From: Nannochloris sp. 'desiccata'
Taxonomy: Eukaryota; Chlorophyta; Trebouxiophyceae; Chlorellales; Chlorellaceae
DNA: 64,000 bases
Direction: 5' to 3'
Assembly (NCBI GenBank): GCA_019044685.2
Contig: JAGTXX020000005.1
Span: forward strand, 124,001 to 188,000
Both the position numbers and the translations under genes were made by a program. This document shows positions 31,619 to 41,759 of this stretch, one piece after another. Every line of letters starts with the position of its first letter. Within the stretch, counting starts at the first letter, position 1. Below the pieces are notes generated by a model. It made no database searches, was not told the DNA's origin, and saw nothing but the letters and a program-made list of their open reading frames with translations.

Positions 31619-34600
31619 TCATAAGCGTCCCCAATTTTGATCCTTAGCAGCTCGCTGTGAAGCAGAAAAAAGGCGTAGTAAGCAAAAGAACGTAGATTCA
31701 ATAGTCCTACGTAAATTTTCTTGCGATGGCTGGCCATAACTATTAGTTGCATCAGAGAAACAGCAGTTCTTGAGCAAGCGGAGAAGCTTTTTCTGATTAT
31801 AATTCTTAACCTTGACCATGAAGAAGAGGAGGAAAGCCATTTCAGCGACAAAATTTCCAAAATCGGTAATGATTCTATTATATCTTCTAAACTGGCTCGT
31901 CAAGATACCATACTTGGAACCTGCTGCTAAATCACTAAAAACTTCAGGAAATTTTGCAAAATCTATATTAGCGTATCTTGGGCCTCTTCTTTTATCAAAA
32001 AGGTGGGTGACAAGGTAGCCAGCGGGCTGAACAGCGCCGGTGGCTGTATTGTAGACTGTTGGGCTGCTGTGGAGGATAGTCACATCAAGAAAATCGACAG
32101 AAAAACCATCATCTGTTTTTTCAAGCTGTAGCGTAGGTGGATAAAGTCCATGGAAACCATAAATACTATGTTGATCCTCGGTAGTACCCAGAGAGGCTAA
32201 CACAGTACCCGCTATTCTGAGAATATCATCAATGTAACGTTTTGATTTCGACAAAGCAACCAATAAAACCAAAGCAAAAGCTCTCTTTTCGCAAGCCAGT
32301 GTAGTAAAGGACGTTGGGGTTGCTTGAGAGCGATCTAAACAAGTAGCAAGCTGTCGTAGGAACTTTAATTCGTAGCAAAAAAGGTAGAGATTTGCAAGAT
32401 TGACAGCAGCGTTGTGACCCATAGGGAGACCATCTCCTTGCTGGTGAACACGTGTCGCTACTTGAATATAAGACAGCCTAACACTACATTGGAGTAGTTT
32501 AATAGCATCTGCTTTGGTAAAAATTGGAGCGGAACTTCTTCGTGTGCTAGCTGCAATCGCCATCGCAACTGGCACCCATTCAAAAACTAGTCCCGAAACT
32601 TTAAGGCATTCACCAACTGGCCATAGTTCGTGGATCAGCTCTGTAAGTTTAGCAATAAGATCTTCTTGGTCCAGATTGGTATAAAGTCTAGTGATATCAA
32701 ACGTTTCCATATGAACTGGGGCGGCATGGAAGCTCCGGGACCGACAACGCTTGTCATGTTGAAAAAGGAAATCAGGAATATCAGAACTGGAAGTAATGAT
32801 AAGATGTTGTAGGGATGCCATATTTTTCTTTTCATTGGGCCTGATTCTATCTAATTCTCTTTTCCAAAGGTCACCAATTTTCTCACCCAGTGCATTGAGC
32901 ACGACGTTCAGCTTCACCGCCATTGGTGTTCCTGCTGTGTGGTAGGCAAGAGTTAGATATCTAAAACCAATAGGATCCTTATGTAGCTTGATAGTCAGAG
33001 CATACTTTGGAAGTCTGTAGAAAGGTGCAGGACCAGTAACCGGTACTGGTTGAGAAAGACCTTCTGCAAACTCAGGTGGAGCTGGCCGTGGCGGAATTTT
33101 AATATTCAAAGAGCTCGTCGCTTCAAGTATTTCGTTGACAGCTTGCTCTGCAGAGATATCTGGCTTGAATTGGAAGACAGGCCTCCCACTAAAGGCATTG
33201 GTAGCACCTAAATCATCAATTATCTTCTGGGCCACATAGTGCTTGCAAACAAAACCTGCTGTGTTGGGCAATTTATCGACCTCCGTGACGACAAAACGAT
33301 TTTGCAAAGTAACACAATCAGCTTTCAGGTTTCGTGGAATGTACGGAGCAGTACTGGGTACGAGTAGGGTACCGTCTGCTACAGCATCTAATCGTTCTTT
33401 AGCTAAATTCAGAATACTATGTTTTTGGGGCTGAAAAATAACGATTGGTTGCGAGAAACTTGCTGATAATTTTTCATAGTATTTATTCAAAGCAATCTCG
33501 ATATCCGCAAGGTGGGAAGCCTTTAAAGAAGCCGTAAGAACCCTATGCCTGGCTGGCCGATGAGACATAGATAAAGAAAACGCTTTCCCAAAATCTGGAC
33601 CCACAACAGCTTCAATAAGCTTAGGATCAGCAGTAACCACATGATCATGTCCCGGCGGGCAGAAAACAAGAAAACGTGTTTTGCAGTCACATCCAGCCGT
33701 TGCTGACACTTCATAATCTTGCAATAGATCTTCATAGGTGGCATTATTGTAGAAAGTATTATGATTCAAAAGCTGGCAGCGAAGTGGTAGTTTATGTTTG
33801 GCGACAACACGCGGATTAATTTTTCTTCTCAATGCTGCAGGTAGAGCAGCAACCACATTCGCATCTTCAAAGATACCTGGAAGATTTATTATATCATAGG
33901 CCTGAGAATCATAGTAATATACCATAAGACACGTTTTCTTTTCTCTAGTAGGTGGACTTGTGCTAATATTATTAACGACATTCAACAACAATTCCGCCAA
34001 CAACGCCTGCTTCTGCTCCGAGAAGTGTGGGTTAGGAGGAGTAGTATCCACGTTCAAAGGAGTCCTTGTTAATAGAAAAAACATGCGTAGTATGTGTTTT
34101 AGTCGCATTTGCATACCGTATGTGGTTTGCATCAGATGATTAACGACACCAACAGCACCATGTTGCTGCAAAAAACCTAACAAAAAACGAATACGTCGAA
34201 CGTAGTTTCGACTAAGATGAGTAGTTCGATATTCGTTGGGCTCCAATTGAAATTCAGTTTGCAAAGAAACTAAATGGAGATTGTTGCCTAGGCGCTGATA
34301 AGGAATATATGGATTCCTAGCCATCGAGGTGACGTATGCGGCAGGATCCCAAAACGGCAGTTGCATGAAGCAATAGTGTACGCCCGCAGGGACCTTGTTT
34401 GGCATCTTCAAATTAAAACCGTGTCCTAGCCTGTAATGAGTATTAAGCCTACGAATCCATCTTGTCTCAAGCTCATCAGCAGCATATCCTCTGAAGATTG
34501 GAGGAAAGAAACCGTTTTCCACGTCAGAATCACAGGGGATTCTCATAATTGGGAGGATGTAACAGTCTTGAATGGAACCATTTTGCCTGATGAAATTATG

Positions 34601-35062
34601 TAGGGATCTAGGATGTAGATTCGTATTGTTGGCATCATTACAATGCCCTTGATACCGACAAAAAGCTGAATTCTTCGTCTGCCCTACATATAGTCGGGTT
34701 TCACCTTTCCTCTGGAAGAAGATAACATAGATAACTCCTTTATCGTCTAAGGAGGGTAAGTTTAACTTAACACCCTCGAAATTTTCATTACGAGTTAATT
34801 GTGTGCTATAAGTCTTTATCAGACGGAGAAGTCGGAGGATATGTTTATGTTGCACGAAAACGTGAGCATGCGGGCCCGTCGGGGACATAATGTTCTTCTC
34901 CGACTTGACGAAGGCTAGTACTTGCAAATAGAAACGCATCAGGCGACCTTTATGTTTATTCCAATCCACATTACGACCGTGACCAGGTAGACCAATGGCA
35001 GGTAGACGAGCTTGATTTGCCATGACTGTGGAGAAGGAAGAAATATTTTTGCAGAAGAACAT
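31619..35062 (-). CDS. Penelope-like polyprotein: GIY-YIG endonuclease then reverse transcriptase
   Basis: An uninterrupted frame of 1147 residues. The GIY-YIG nuclease comes first, about residues 109-218: GVIYVIFFQRKGETRLYVGQ supplies the two Tyr motifs, and ADELETRWIRRLNTHYRLGHG carries the metal-binding Glu (197 or 199). A long middle region follows, with FVVTEVDK upstream of the polymerase. The reverse transcriptase spans about 690-1010: LPKYALTIKLHKDPIGFRYL, motif A ETFDITRLYTNLDQED, motif B QQGDGLPMGHNAAVNLANLY, motif C RYIDDIL with the catalytic Asp pair at 945/946, then VDFLDVTIL. There is no RNase H, integrase or protease. Met1 or Met14 could start translation. The lack of frameshifts suggests a recent or still competent insertion. 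A cellular (domesticated) RT is the alternative. Confidence 0.88.
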   Translation of the reverse strand: MFFCKNISSFSTVMANQARLPAIGLPGHGRNVDWNKHKGRLMRFYLQVLAFVKSEKNIMSPTGPHAHVFVQHKHILRLLRLIKTYSTQLTRNENFEGVKLNLPSLDDKGVIYVIFFQRKGETRLYVGQTKNSAFCRYQGHCNDANNTNLHPRSLHNFIRQNGSIQDCYILPIMRIPCDSDVENGFFPPIFRGYAADELETRWIRRLNTHYRLGHGFNLKMPNKVPAGVHYCFMQLPFWDPAAYVTSMARNPYIPYQRLGNNLHLVSLQTEFQLEPNEYRTTHLSRNYVRRIRFLLGFLQQHGAVGVVNHLMQTTYGMQMRLKHILRMFFLLTRTPLNVDTTPPNPHFSEQKQALLAELLLNVVNNISTSPPTREKKTCLMVYYYDSQAYDIINLPGIFEDANVVAALPAALRRKINPRVVAKHKLPLRCQLLNHNTFYNNATYEDLLQDYEVSATAGCDCKTRFLVFCPPGHDHVVTADPKLIEAVVGPDFGKAFSLSMSHRPARHRVLTASLKASHLADIEIALNKYYEKLSASFSQPIVIFQPQKHSILNLAKERLDAVADGTLLVPSTAPYIPRNLKADCVTLQNRFVVTEVDKLPNTAGFVCKHYVAQKIIDDLGATNAFSGRPVFQFKPDISAEQAVNEILEATSSLNIKIPPRPAPPEFAEGLSQPVPVTGPAPFYRLPKYALTIKLHKDPIGFRYLTLAYHTAGTPMAVKLNVVLNALGEKIGDLWKRELDRIRPNEKKNMASLQHLIITSSSDIPDFLFQHDKRCRSRSFHAAPVHMETFDITRLYTNLDQEDLIAKLTELIHELWPVGECLKVSGLVFEWVPVAMAIAASTRRSSAPIFTKADAIKLLQCSVRLSYIQVATRVHQQGDGLPMGHNAAVNLANLYLFCYELKFLRQLATCLDRSQATPTSFTTLACEKRAFALVLLVALSKSKRYIDDILRIAGTVLASLGTTEDQHSIYGFHGLYPPTLQLEKTDDGFSVDFLDVTILHSSPTVYNTATGAVQPAGYLVTHLFDKRRGPRYANIDFAKFPEVFSDLAAGSKYGILTSQFRRYNRIITDFGNFVAEMAFLLFFMVKVKNYNQKKLLRLLKNCCFSDATNSYGQPSQENLRRTIESTFFCLLRLFSASQRAAKDQNWGRL

Positions 35063-35130
35063 GAAACTTAGTAATGAGAGGAGCTGGGCGTACTATAAAA
35101 CCCCCCCCTCAGACCGTTCCTTTCCCGAAG

Positions 35131-35159
35131 AGTCTAGCAGGGAGCCACCCTCCTAGACT
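35131..35159. repeat. Strong hairpin upstream of the retroelement ORF
   Basis: AGTCTAG-C-AGGG-AGCCA-CCCT-C-CTAGACT: 7 bp, a C/C mismatch, 4 bp and a 5-nt loop. It lies about 70 nt upstream of the ORF start on the element's strand. A TATAAAA-like box (plus strand, near 35093) and a C8 run lie between. It may belong to the element's 5' UTR; I could not fold it into a hammerhead ribozyme core. Confidence 0.55.
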
Positions 35160-35231
35160 ACTTAGCTCTGTATGTGTGACTAAAACTCAAGTAGAAAAAC
35201 ATATGATAGAAAATTGATTGATAAGCGTGGA

Positions 35232-35327
35232 TGGTGATCGCGACTACCTGCCGAAAGAGCTCCTAGAGATGTCGGAGGGGTCTTGACCTTCTGGGGGCTC
35301 TTACTTTAGGTAGATCGGATACCTGAA
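35232..35327. repeat. Long imperfect inverted repeat upstream of the retroelement
   Basis: CTACCT (35244-35249) and AGGTAG (35308-35313) pair, and inside them AAGAGCTCC (35255-35263) pairs with GGGGCTCTT (35294-35302, allowing G-T). The outer GGT/ACC edges add partial pairing. The whole could form a two-part stem of about 95 nt. It may mark the outer end of the element or a promoter structure of the divergent oxidase gene. Confidence 0.45.
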
Positions 35328-35458
35328 ACCCTGCCGATTATTGACAATGGGCACTTTATAATATTTTCAATCGCCTTAAAGACTCTTTTCACTGAGACAG
35401 ATAGTTGACTGGGGTTTTCCAGTCTATGATTTGGTAGCTACCAATTTGTCCATCAAAC

Positions 35459-38274
35459 ATGAAGGTGCGTTGTATTTAGCCCACCAGCTGCTTTTTCTCT
35501 TTACATTTAGTTTTGATTCTGAGTTCATTTATTTTGTGGGTCTGTGGGTGGCTTTCTTTTTCCCCATCCCGCATTTAAATTCTTCTACCCCACTGCGGCA
35601 TCCCGGTTGCTCAAGGCGTACCCGCTCCATCAATGGTCAACAACTTCATTTAATTACGAATTCCTGCAGGCTATAAAACTGCCAGTGCAGCGTATTGTGA
35701 TGCTTTTGGTGTGTTTACATGCCCACTCTGCTTATGGACGATATCCAGTTGTGGAGTTGGCACCTCCCGGCGTTAGAATTGACAAGCTGGATGGCTACAA
35801 TATCTTGAATCCAGCTCAGGATGTCAATGATATCGACATTACCTTGACCCCAGCAACCATTATCTCGTATTTGGGGAATGGAAGTCTTTTGTATCGCTTT
35901 AATGCGCCAGTTTACCTTGACACATCGCCTGGAAGCTCCGGCAAACCATTCATTTTCGGGCCCACCATTCGTTTCAAGCGAGGCGAAACAGCAAAGATAA
36001 AATTAACTAACAACCTGACGAATCCCACGAGTGATTCCGATATGCAGTTCGACATAGGTATAACCAACTTCCATACTCATGGTCTTCACGATTCCCCTGG
36101 TCAGCTTTCCCAACAAGGTCCGACAACCTACACCACGGGCGATAATATTTTTGTCCATATTAACCCTGGCGAGTCGCTTACAATGAAGAATAACATTGCT
36201 ATGGACCATTTACCAGGTAAAATTCCACCAGGCTTGCTTTGTCTCTGCTTAGACTCTTTTGCCTTTTATTTCTTTTTTGCCCTCCTCATTACCGGCGCCC
36301 TAAAGTATAGCTGTCTTTTGTCAAAACTATGAACTAATTTGTGCGCTGTACTGTGATGTGATGCATTCAACTATGAAGGATTTCATTGGTATCATCCTCA
36401 TAAGCATGGCTCCACTTCGTCTCAAGCTTTCACCTCCAATGGTCTCATTATTGTCGATGATGACGATGCATGGCTCCCTGATGATAATGGCTGCGGTCCA
36501 ATAAAGAATATATTAAATTCTGTCCCTGATTACGTTCTTCACATTGAACTGTTGACTTTTGGCCCTCCTGTCGCCAGCAACGTGAGTGATGCCAACTACC
36601 AAAAATTGAGTGAGGAAGGCAACTCAACGTTGTGCTGTGGTGTATCTCCATCAAATGAACTTAAAGGATTGGGAGAGGATGAAGATATTGCCTTTATCAA
36701 CGGAGGGTAAGTAATAAACATATAACAACCCCAAAAGAATGATAGATTAATTGTAAGCAGGAAAATACAAAGTACGAACCCAAATTGATTTTCTATTCAG
36801 GTACCAGCCAGTAATTCCAGCAACCAGTGGGAAGTGGCAGCGTTGGAGGTTGGCTCACACTGGCTATAAGCGATTCATGGTTTTACAAATTATTGATCCC
36901 GTGTCCAACACACCGACAGATGCGTGCGAGATTCACCTCCTCGCGAAAGATGGAATTTATCTTCTTAACATCCCCCGCCGCACAGATTTTATTTTTCTTT
37001 CTGCTGGAAACCGTGCTGAAGTGTTGGTGCGTTGTTCTGGATCTCCAGGAAAGGAGTATGTATTATCTTCTGGGCAGTTGCCGCTCCCAATTGGCGGTGG
37101 AAGTGATTTTCAAGCTGCAACACTGTCGCATATGCAGCCTATTATGGCAACAATCCTCATTTCCGAAAACGTCAGTGACTCAAATGATGTAGATCTTGTT
37201 AATAAAGGATGCACGCCTCTTCGCCCATCCTATGCAGCAAACCTCCTCGACGCTCCAGCCGATAAAATTTTCTACGATAACAATGCCACTTTTGGGTTCG
37301 ACCCCAAAGGCTGTCTTGTTGGGGGAAAAAAATTCGAATACCCAGAGCCTTATCCTTTGCAAATGCCAATGGGAACAGTGGTTGAATGGAGGATTGCTGA
37401 TTTAACTTTCCATCCCTGGCACGCACACGTTAATCCATTCCAAATCACAAAGTTATCTTTAGAAGGCCTCTTTCCTAATATGACCTATAGTAGTTGGTTT
37501 GAAAATGGAGATATGCACGATACCTTGCAGCTGCCAATGGTGAATTTTGCTGGGGTTACAACTAATGTCCGCAGTCAGCCCGGCCCATATGGCGGCTATG
37601 CTGTCGCTCATTGCCACTTTTTACAACATGAAGATGCTGGATGTATGCGCGTAATAAGGTTTAGCTGCGTTGATGGAGACGTACAACCCTTTGATTGTAG
37701 TCCTTATTTCACATATCCAGTTCCAGGAAGTTGGAAGTCTAGTTCGCCCCCTACTCCTTCGCCTTCTTCTTCCCCAACCCTGAAGCCGTGCTCGTATTCC
37801 GGAACCTACCAATTGATTCCTCAAGGTCGCGATAAATGTGCACCCAAGCCTGAATACATTGTTTATACTGGTGGAAACACAAGCAGATGCAGAAACAACG
37901 CAGTGAAACTTCAGGAAGGAGGTACATTTAATGCGAAACGCTCTAAATGGGCCATCGAGGCGATTCAAGCTGGAAAAACAAGTCCTTTAAAAACTGTTGG
38001 CAGAGATTGCTCGGGCTTTAAAGAAAATGGCTTGGCTGGATCTCCAAAGTCTTCAAATACCTCGGTTTTCTTAGCGGGAACGAGCCACCGCTGGACCATT
38101 AAACCTGTTTATAATGACAACTGCTCTATTATCAGAATTATAGACAGTAGCCGGGATGCCGATGGGAATCCTTCCTACCTGACTTCCTCCGCAAAGTGCA
38201 ATGAGAGATCTTTGAGGTTGGCAAAGCTCCAGCAGAGAAGTAATACCCAAGCTTGGAAGATAAGAAGAGTGTAG
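35459..38274 (+). CDS. Secreted multicopper oxidase with extra C-terminal domain
   Basis: Exons 35459-35464 (ATGAAG only), 35670-36216, 36379-36706 and 36801-38274 join in phase (0, 1, 2) to 784 residues. The junction gives a signal peptide, MKAIKLPVQRIVMLLVCLHA; otherwise translation could begin at the ATG at 35703. All four copper-ligand motifs are present: FHTHG (near 137), FHWYHPHKHG (near 188), HPWHAH (near 497) and HCHFLQHEDAGC (near 564). At the type 1 site, the axial position after Gly is Cys, with Met one residue later. A Pro/Ser linker (about 607-620) leads to roughly 160 residues with eight Cys, beginning SGTYQLIPQGRDKCAPKP, which I do not recognise. Roles could be iron or manganese oxidation, or phenol oxidation, outside the cell. 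Confidence 0.88.
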
Positions 38275-39468
38275 GTTGTTTTCTCCATGTACTAAGTTCC
38301 TTCTGTGTTGCTGTTAGCAGTTAGGCCATCTCTGATTATTATGCTCATATCTATAGCTGTTGAATGCCCCCTTGAAGTGAAATAAACAGTGCCCACAACG
38401 ACCAAACCGACTCTTGCCCCGCTTTCTTCCTTTCTTTGAATGTCTTTCTTTTCTGCCCCTATCATTTCCCAATATGAATTGGTCATGTAGACGATACTAT
38501 CTACTACAACCGACTTTCTTCTAGTATGTTTGTGGGTTTAAGGTCTTATCTATATCTGTTAGAGTTTCCTTTCTTTTGCTCTTGGGGCTGGAATTCTGTC
38601 CACCTGCCTTTTGAAGTTTAAATAGCCCCTATCATTCAATCTGCTCTACTTCTTTAGCTAGCTCTAGTCTTATGTTCTGGTCTGGTAGATAAGTACTAAT
38701 TGTCTTTTACATACACACCAGGTAATGGCCCCCTTGCTTTGTTCTAAGAAGCATATATTTTAAAGCAAGGCAGGCGGCGCTTTCCGGGTGTGTGGGATCT
38801 AAAAATAAACAAGGACAGAAGCCTACAATTTAAGTAAATACAATGTAAATTAGAAAGGGGTTAACCGCACAAGGGGACAGCGTGACAAGATGCTGGCCGT
38901 AAGACGGGGGAAGGAAAAAGACAAGTAATCACGTTGATAGCTATGGAAAAAAACATGAGAGGAAAAACAAAAAGCGAAGGAAAACATAAAGAAAGAAAAA
39001 GAAAAGCCCGAAGGGTAGAAAGGTATTTTAATGGAGCTGAAAAGAAGAAGGGCAAAAGAAAAGCCAGGCCTGGTTTATAATTCTAGAACTAAAGAGAGAG
39101 CTGACTGAGACTAAAAAAGAGAACTCCTAGTAATGCTCGAAAAAATAAAAAATAAATGGGGGAAAGAGGCGCAAGAGTTGTCGGTACTTTTTCATTCGTA
39201 GTAACGCCAAGGCTCTGGCTGGTATTTTCGTCCATATTTTTCTTCTTCTTTCTTTCTTTCAATTTATATAATATATATAGTATATTAATCTCCATCAGAA
39301 GAGTATGTCAATTTTCCTATAACTACTAATCTAAAATAGTTGTCTGAAGTTTTTAGACAGGCAGCGTCTCTCCAGGGACAAGAGTGAAGAGAGAGAATAA
39401 AATTCATTTTTCCAAAAATTAAGCGTAGTTAGATACGTGCTTTTACTTTAAGCGTATGTATACTATAT
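38275..39468. other. 1.2-kb gene-free 3' region between convergent genes
   Basis: This lies between the stops of the multicopper oxidase (+) and cyclin A (-). It is pyrimidine-rich on the plus strand in the left half and purine-rich (AAAG/GAAA runs) around 38880-39110. I see no frame with protein character. It is long for this compact window, so an unrecognised non-coding RNA or element remnant is possible but not shown. Confidence 0.45.
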
Positions 39469-41156
39469 CTACCAAGGCTGGAAGATACTCTCAGGCAGAG
39501 AATCAGGCACACCAAGCAAACTAACTTGCCCAAACTTTGCATGAGAGTACTTGTCACGGGACGCAGGCAACGCCGAGGTTCTAGCCCCAAGAAACAAGCC
39601 ATGAATAGCCTGTGCACAGTGTTTAAGCTCAGCAGGAGTGTATCCAGAGTACCAGAGTAAGGTGTGAGACCATCTAGGTTTGCCTAAATAGGATAAAGCT
39701 ACGAGAATGCAGGATGCGGCAACGTGAGAAGGCAAGTACGACAGTAAAGAGTACTCAACCAAGGTAAGCTCAGCTAAATAAGAGCACAAAAATTCAAAAG
39801 TAACGTTAACATTAATCTCTCCAGCGGCAGCTTTGATGAACCGACGTAAGAAGGTCTTGGTAGTAGGCTGGGTAAGGTCAAAATCCAGCGCAGCAAGGAC
39901 TTTCTTTTCTTGAAGAATGACCTGTTCTCGCGGATAGGTGTTGTCGGTAATATAGCAAAACTCATCTACCTGAGGAGCATAGATTTCCTCATATTTCGAA
40001 GCAACTAGCATGGAACTAACGCCCAAAAGCTGTAATTTATTGCGTTTGACGTCTACTAGAGATAAAAATCGATCGATATAAGCTACAGAAAGGAACAGGG
40101 TATCGGAGGCAAGACGGTATTCTTGACCGACTTCTACAAGCCAATCTACGAGAATAGCACGCATAGCAGGGTTGACATCAGTTTGGATGGATTCCATGTA
40201 GGTAGTCAAAGGACGACGCAAGGTCTCACTATGACGGAGATTAGCGAAAATCTCGTCTGCATACTCTGAGCAGGACATGGGCTCGGAGAGGTCAGCGTCA
40301 ATGTCGACATAGACCAAGGGCGCAGGGGTAGGGCGGCCGAGAGTAGTGCTAGGTCTAGATGCATGGTTGTTAAAGGCCTGTGCGAGTGAGAGAGGGGGGG
40401 GAGAACGAGTGAGCAATCGGGGGTTTATAGAAGTGCTGCTGCTCTTAAAGAGAGCACCCAAAGTGATCGCGAAGAGAATGGGAAGAAGAAGCGGCCGCCC
40501 CAAAAAGAGGCAAAACCGATGATGGGGGAATGCATCCTACCTGTTTTCCATGTGTATTAGTGGGTTGTGCATCAGGCACAGAGCTAGTAGGTGCTAAAAG
40601 TCTCAGCTGCAAAAGATGGCGGGAAAAGGGCGATCGTTTAAATTTCTAGGGCAAAAGGTAGGATCCGACAATGGAGATGTGTTGAAAATAAGCCAAAGTA
40701 GTAGTGCATTAGGTTAAACCTTGCCATCCGGGCCAAAATTGGTCGGGAGTGGCAAGCATGAGTGACTGCATTTGGGTGGGCCAGCGAGGGAAGCCAATTC
40801 TGGCACCCAAATGTCACTCTGTCACCTCTACCATAGAGCCGTAACATCAACCTTTAAATAACCCACCTTATCTAGTGAAGCATCCTCTTCATGATTCTCC
40901 TTGCCAGCGCGGTTTAAGCATGCCCGCTTGCTCTGCTGATCCAGTGCCTGCAAAAAGTGATGGATGGGGGCGTGGTTTAAAATCATAACGTCAAGAGACC
41001 ACCGCAGATATATCAGAGGTGATACAGCATCATTGTGAGGCCTCGATTGGCCACAACAATTTGAAAAAAGCTTACCATGTCAGCTTGGGCTCTCCTGCTC
41101 GCTCCACGAGAGGCAGAGTCTTCTATGTGCACACTAGAACTAGTATACGTTGACAT
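39469..41156 (-). CDS. A-type cyclin
   Basis: Four exons, 41156-41076, 40947-40867, 40606-40541 and 40377-39469, all phase 0, give 378 residues. The cyclin box holds MRAILVDWLVEVGQEYRLAS, the MRAILVDWLVEV motif of A-type cyclins, followed by LFLSVAYIDRFLSLVDVKRN and LVASKYEEIYAPQVDEFCYI. The C-terminal cyclin fold has SLLSYLPSHVAASCILVALS. The first exons encode MSTYTSSSVHIEDSASRGAS and RACLNRAGKENHEEDASLDK, which contains a KEN box and an R-x-x-L motif, the degradation signals read by APC/C. Cyclin A binds CDKs for S phase and mitotic entry. A frame starting at 40503 (TTG) runs through intron 3 and should not be used. MCM6 follows on the same strand. Confidence 0.9.
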
Positions 41157-41759
41157 CCTATGTATATCTATAGCATTCAAGGATTGGGGGCTGCAAATAT
41201 TCTTCCCGCAATTTTGAATTGTTTAACTGATACTGTCTTATCGAGGCTAGGGAACCCAACGAGGCGTCTATACTATATCTATGAAGTGCTAATATCTCTA
41301 GGAATATATATTAATAAACAATTCTGAGGGGTTTGAGGGAGAGGTTTAAGTTCAAAATTTGATTTCTTTTCTTTTTCTCGTTGTCAACGGAACGCAGTTT
41401 TTGTTCATCAGATTGTTCCTGGCGAGGAGGGCCTTTTTCTCTATAGATTTTACAGTTTCATTTTGCACACACGGTGTGATATTAGTCAATTCATAGGTAG
41501 GATGTGGGAAATTGTCAGAGAAATGGTTACTGCGCAGCAAAAAAAAAAGCCAACACAGGTGTTCTTTTGTTCTTTAAATGTCAGCACACGGGTTGCCACT
41601 GCGGACACCTCTGCACACCGCCCGCCAGCGATTAAAAAGAGAGACCAGCGCCACCGGTAAAAGAAAAAGTATTTAGAATAGTGAACAGAAGTGGGGAAAA
41701 CAAAAAGGAGAGACAAATACTGCTAGAAAAAAAAAGGGGGGGGGGGGATACTTTCAAGT
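41157..41759. other. Intergenic region with A9G12 homopolymer tract
   Basis: These 603 bp separate cyclin A (start) from MCM6 (stop), both on the minus strand. The stretch holds the cyclin promoter and the MCM6 3' end. At 41727-41747 there is an A9 run directly followed by G12, only 12 nt from the MCM6 stop codon. No gene is supported; short frames at 41352-41716 overlap on both strands and look like noise. Confidence 0.5.

Larger units (their letters stand above)
31380..35327 (-). mobile_element. Penelope-like retroelement, N-terminal GIY-YIG type (boundaries approximate)
   Basis: The element is read on the minus strand and consists of one intact ORF plus flanking structured sequence. The outer limits are my estimate: they enclose the two hairpins upstream of the ORF and the palindrome and hairpin downstream. 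I found no long terminal repeats, no poly(A) tail and no convincing target-site duplication by eye, so the true ends are uncertain. Penelope-like elements reverse-transcribe their RNA at a nick made by the GIY-YIG nuclease. The order nuclease-then-RT places this copy with the permuted clade described from green algae, protists and animals (Chlamys/Naiad) rather than with classic C-terminal-nuclease elements. It sits head-to-head with a multicopper oxidase gene. Confidence 0.72.

Noticed and set aside
35041..35345. Hammerhead ribozyme next to the Penelope-like element
   Set aside because: I searched by eye for CTGANGA followed by GAAA on both strands and found no correctly spaced core.
39469..40503. 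344-residue cyclin starting at 40503 with a hydrophobic N-terminus
   Set aside because: The start is TTG and the first 42 residues are intron sequence ending in CTCGCACAG; three upstream exons fit in phase.
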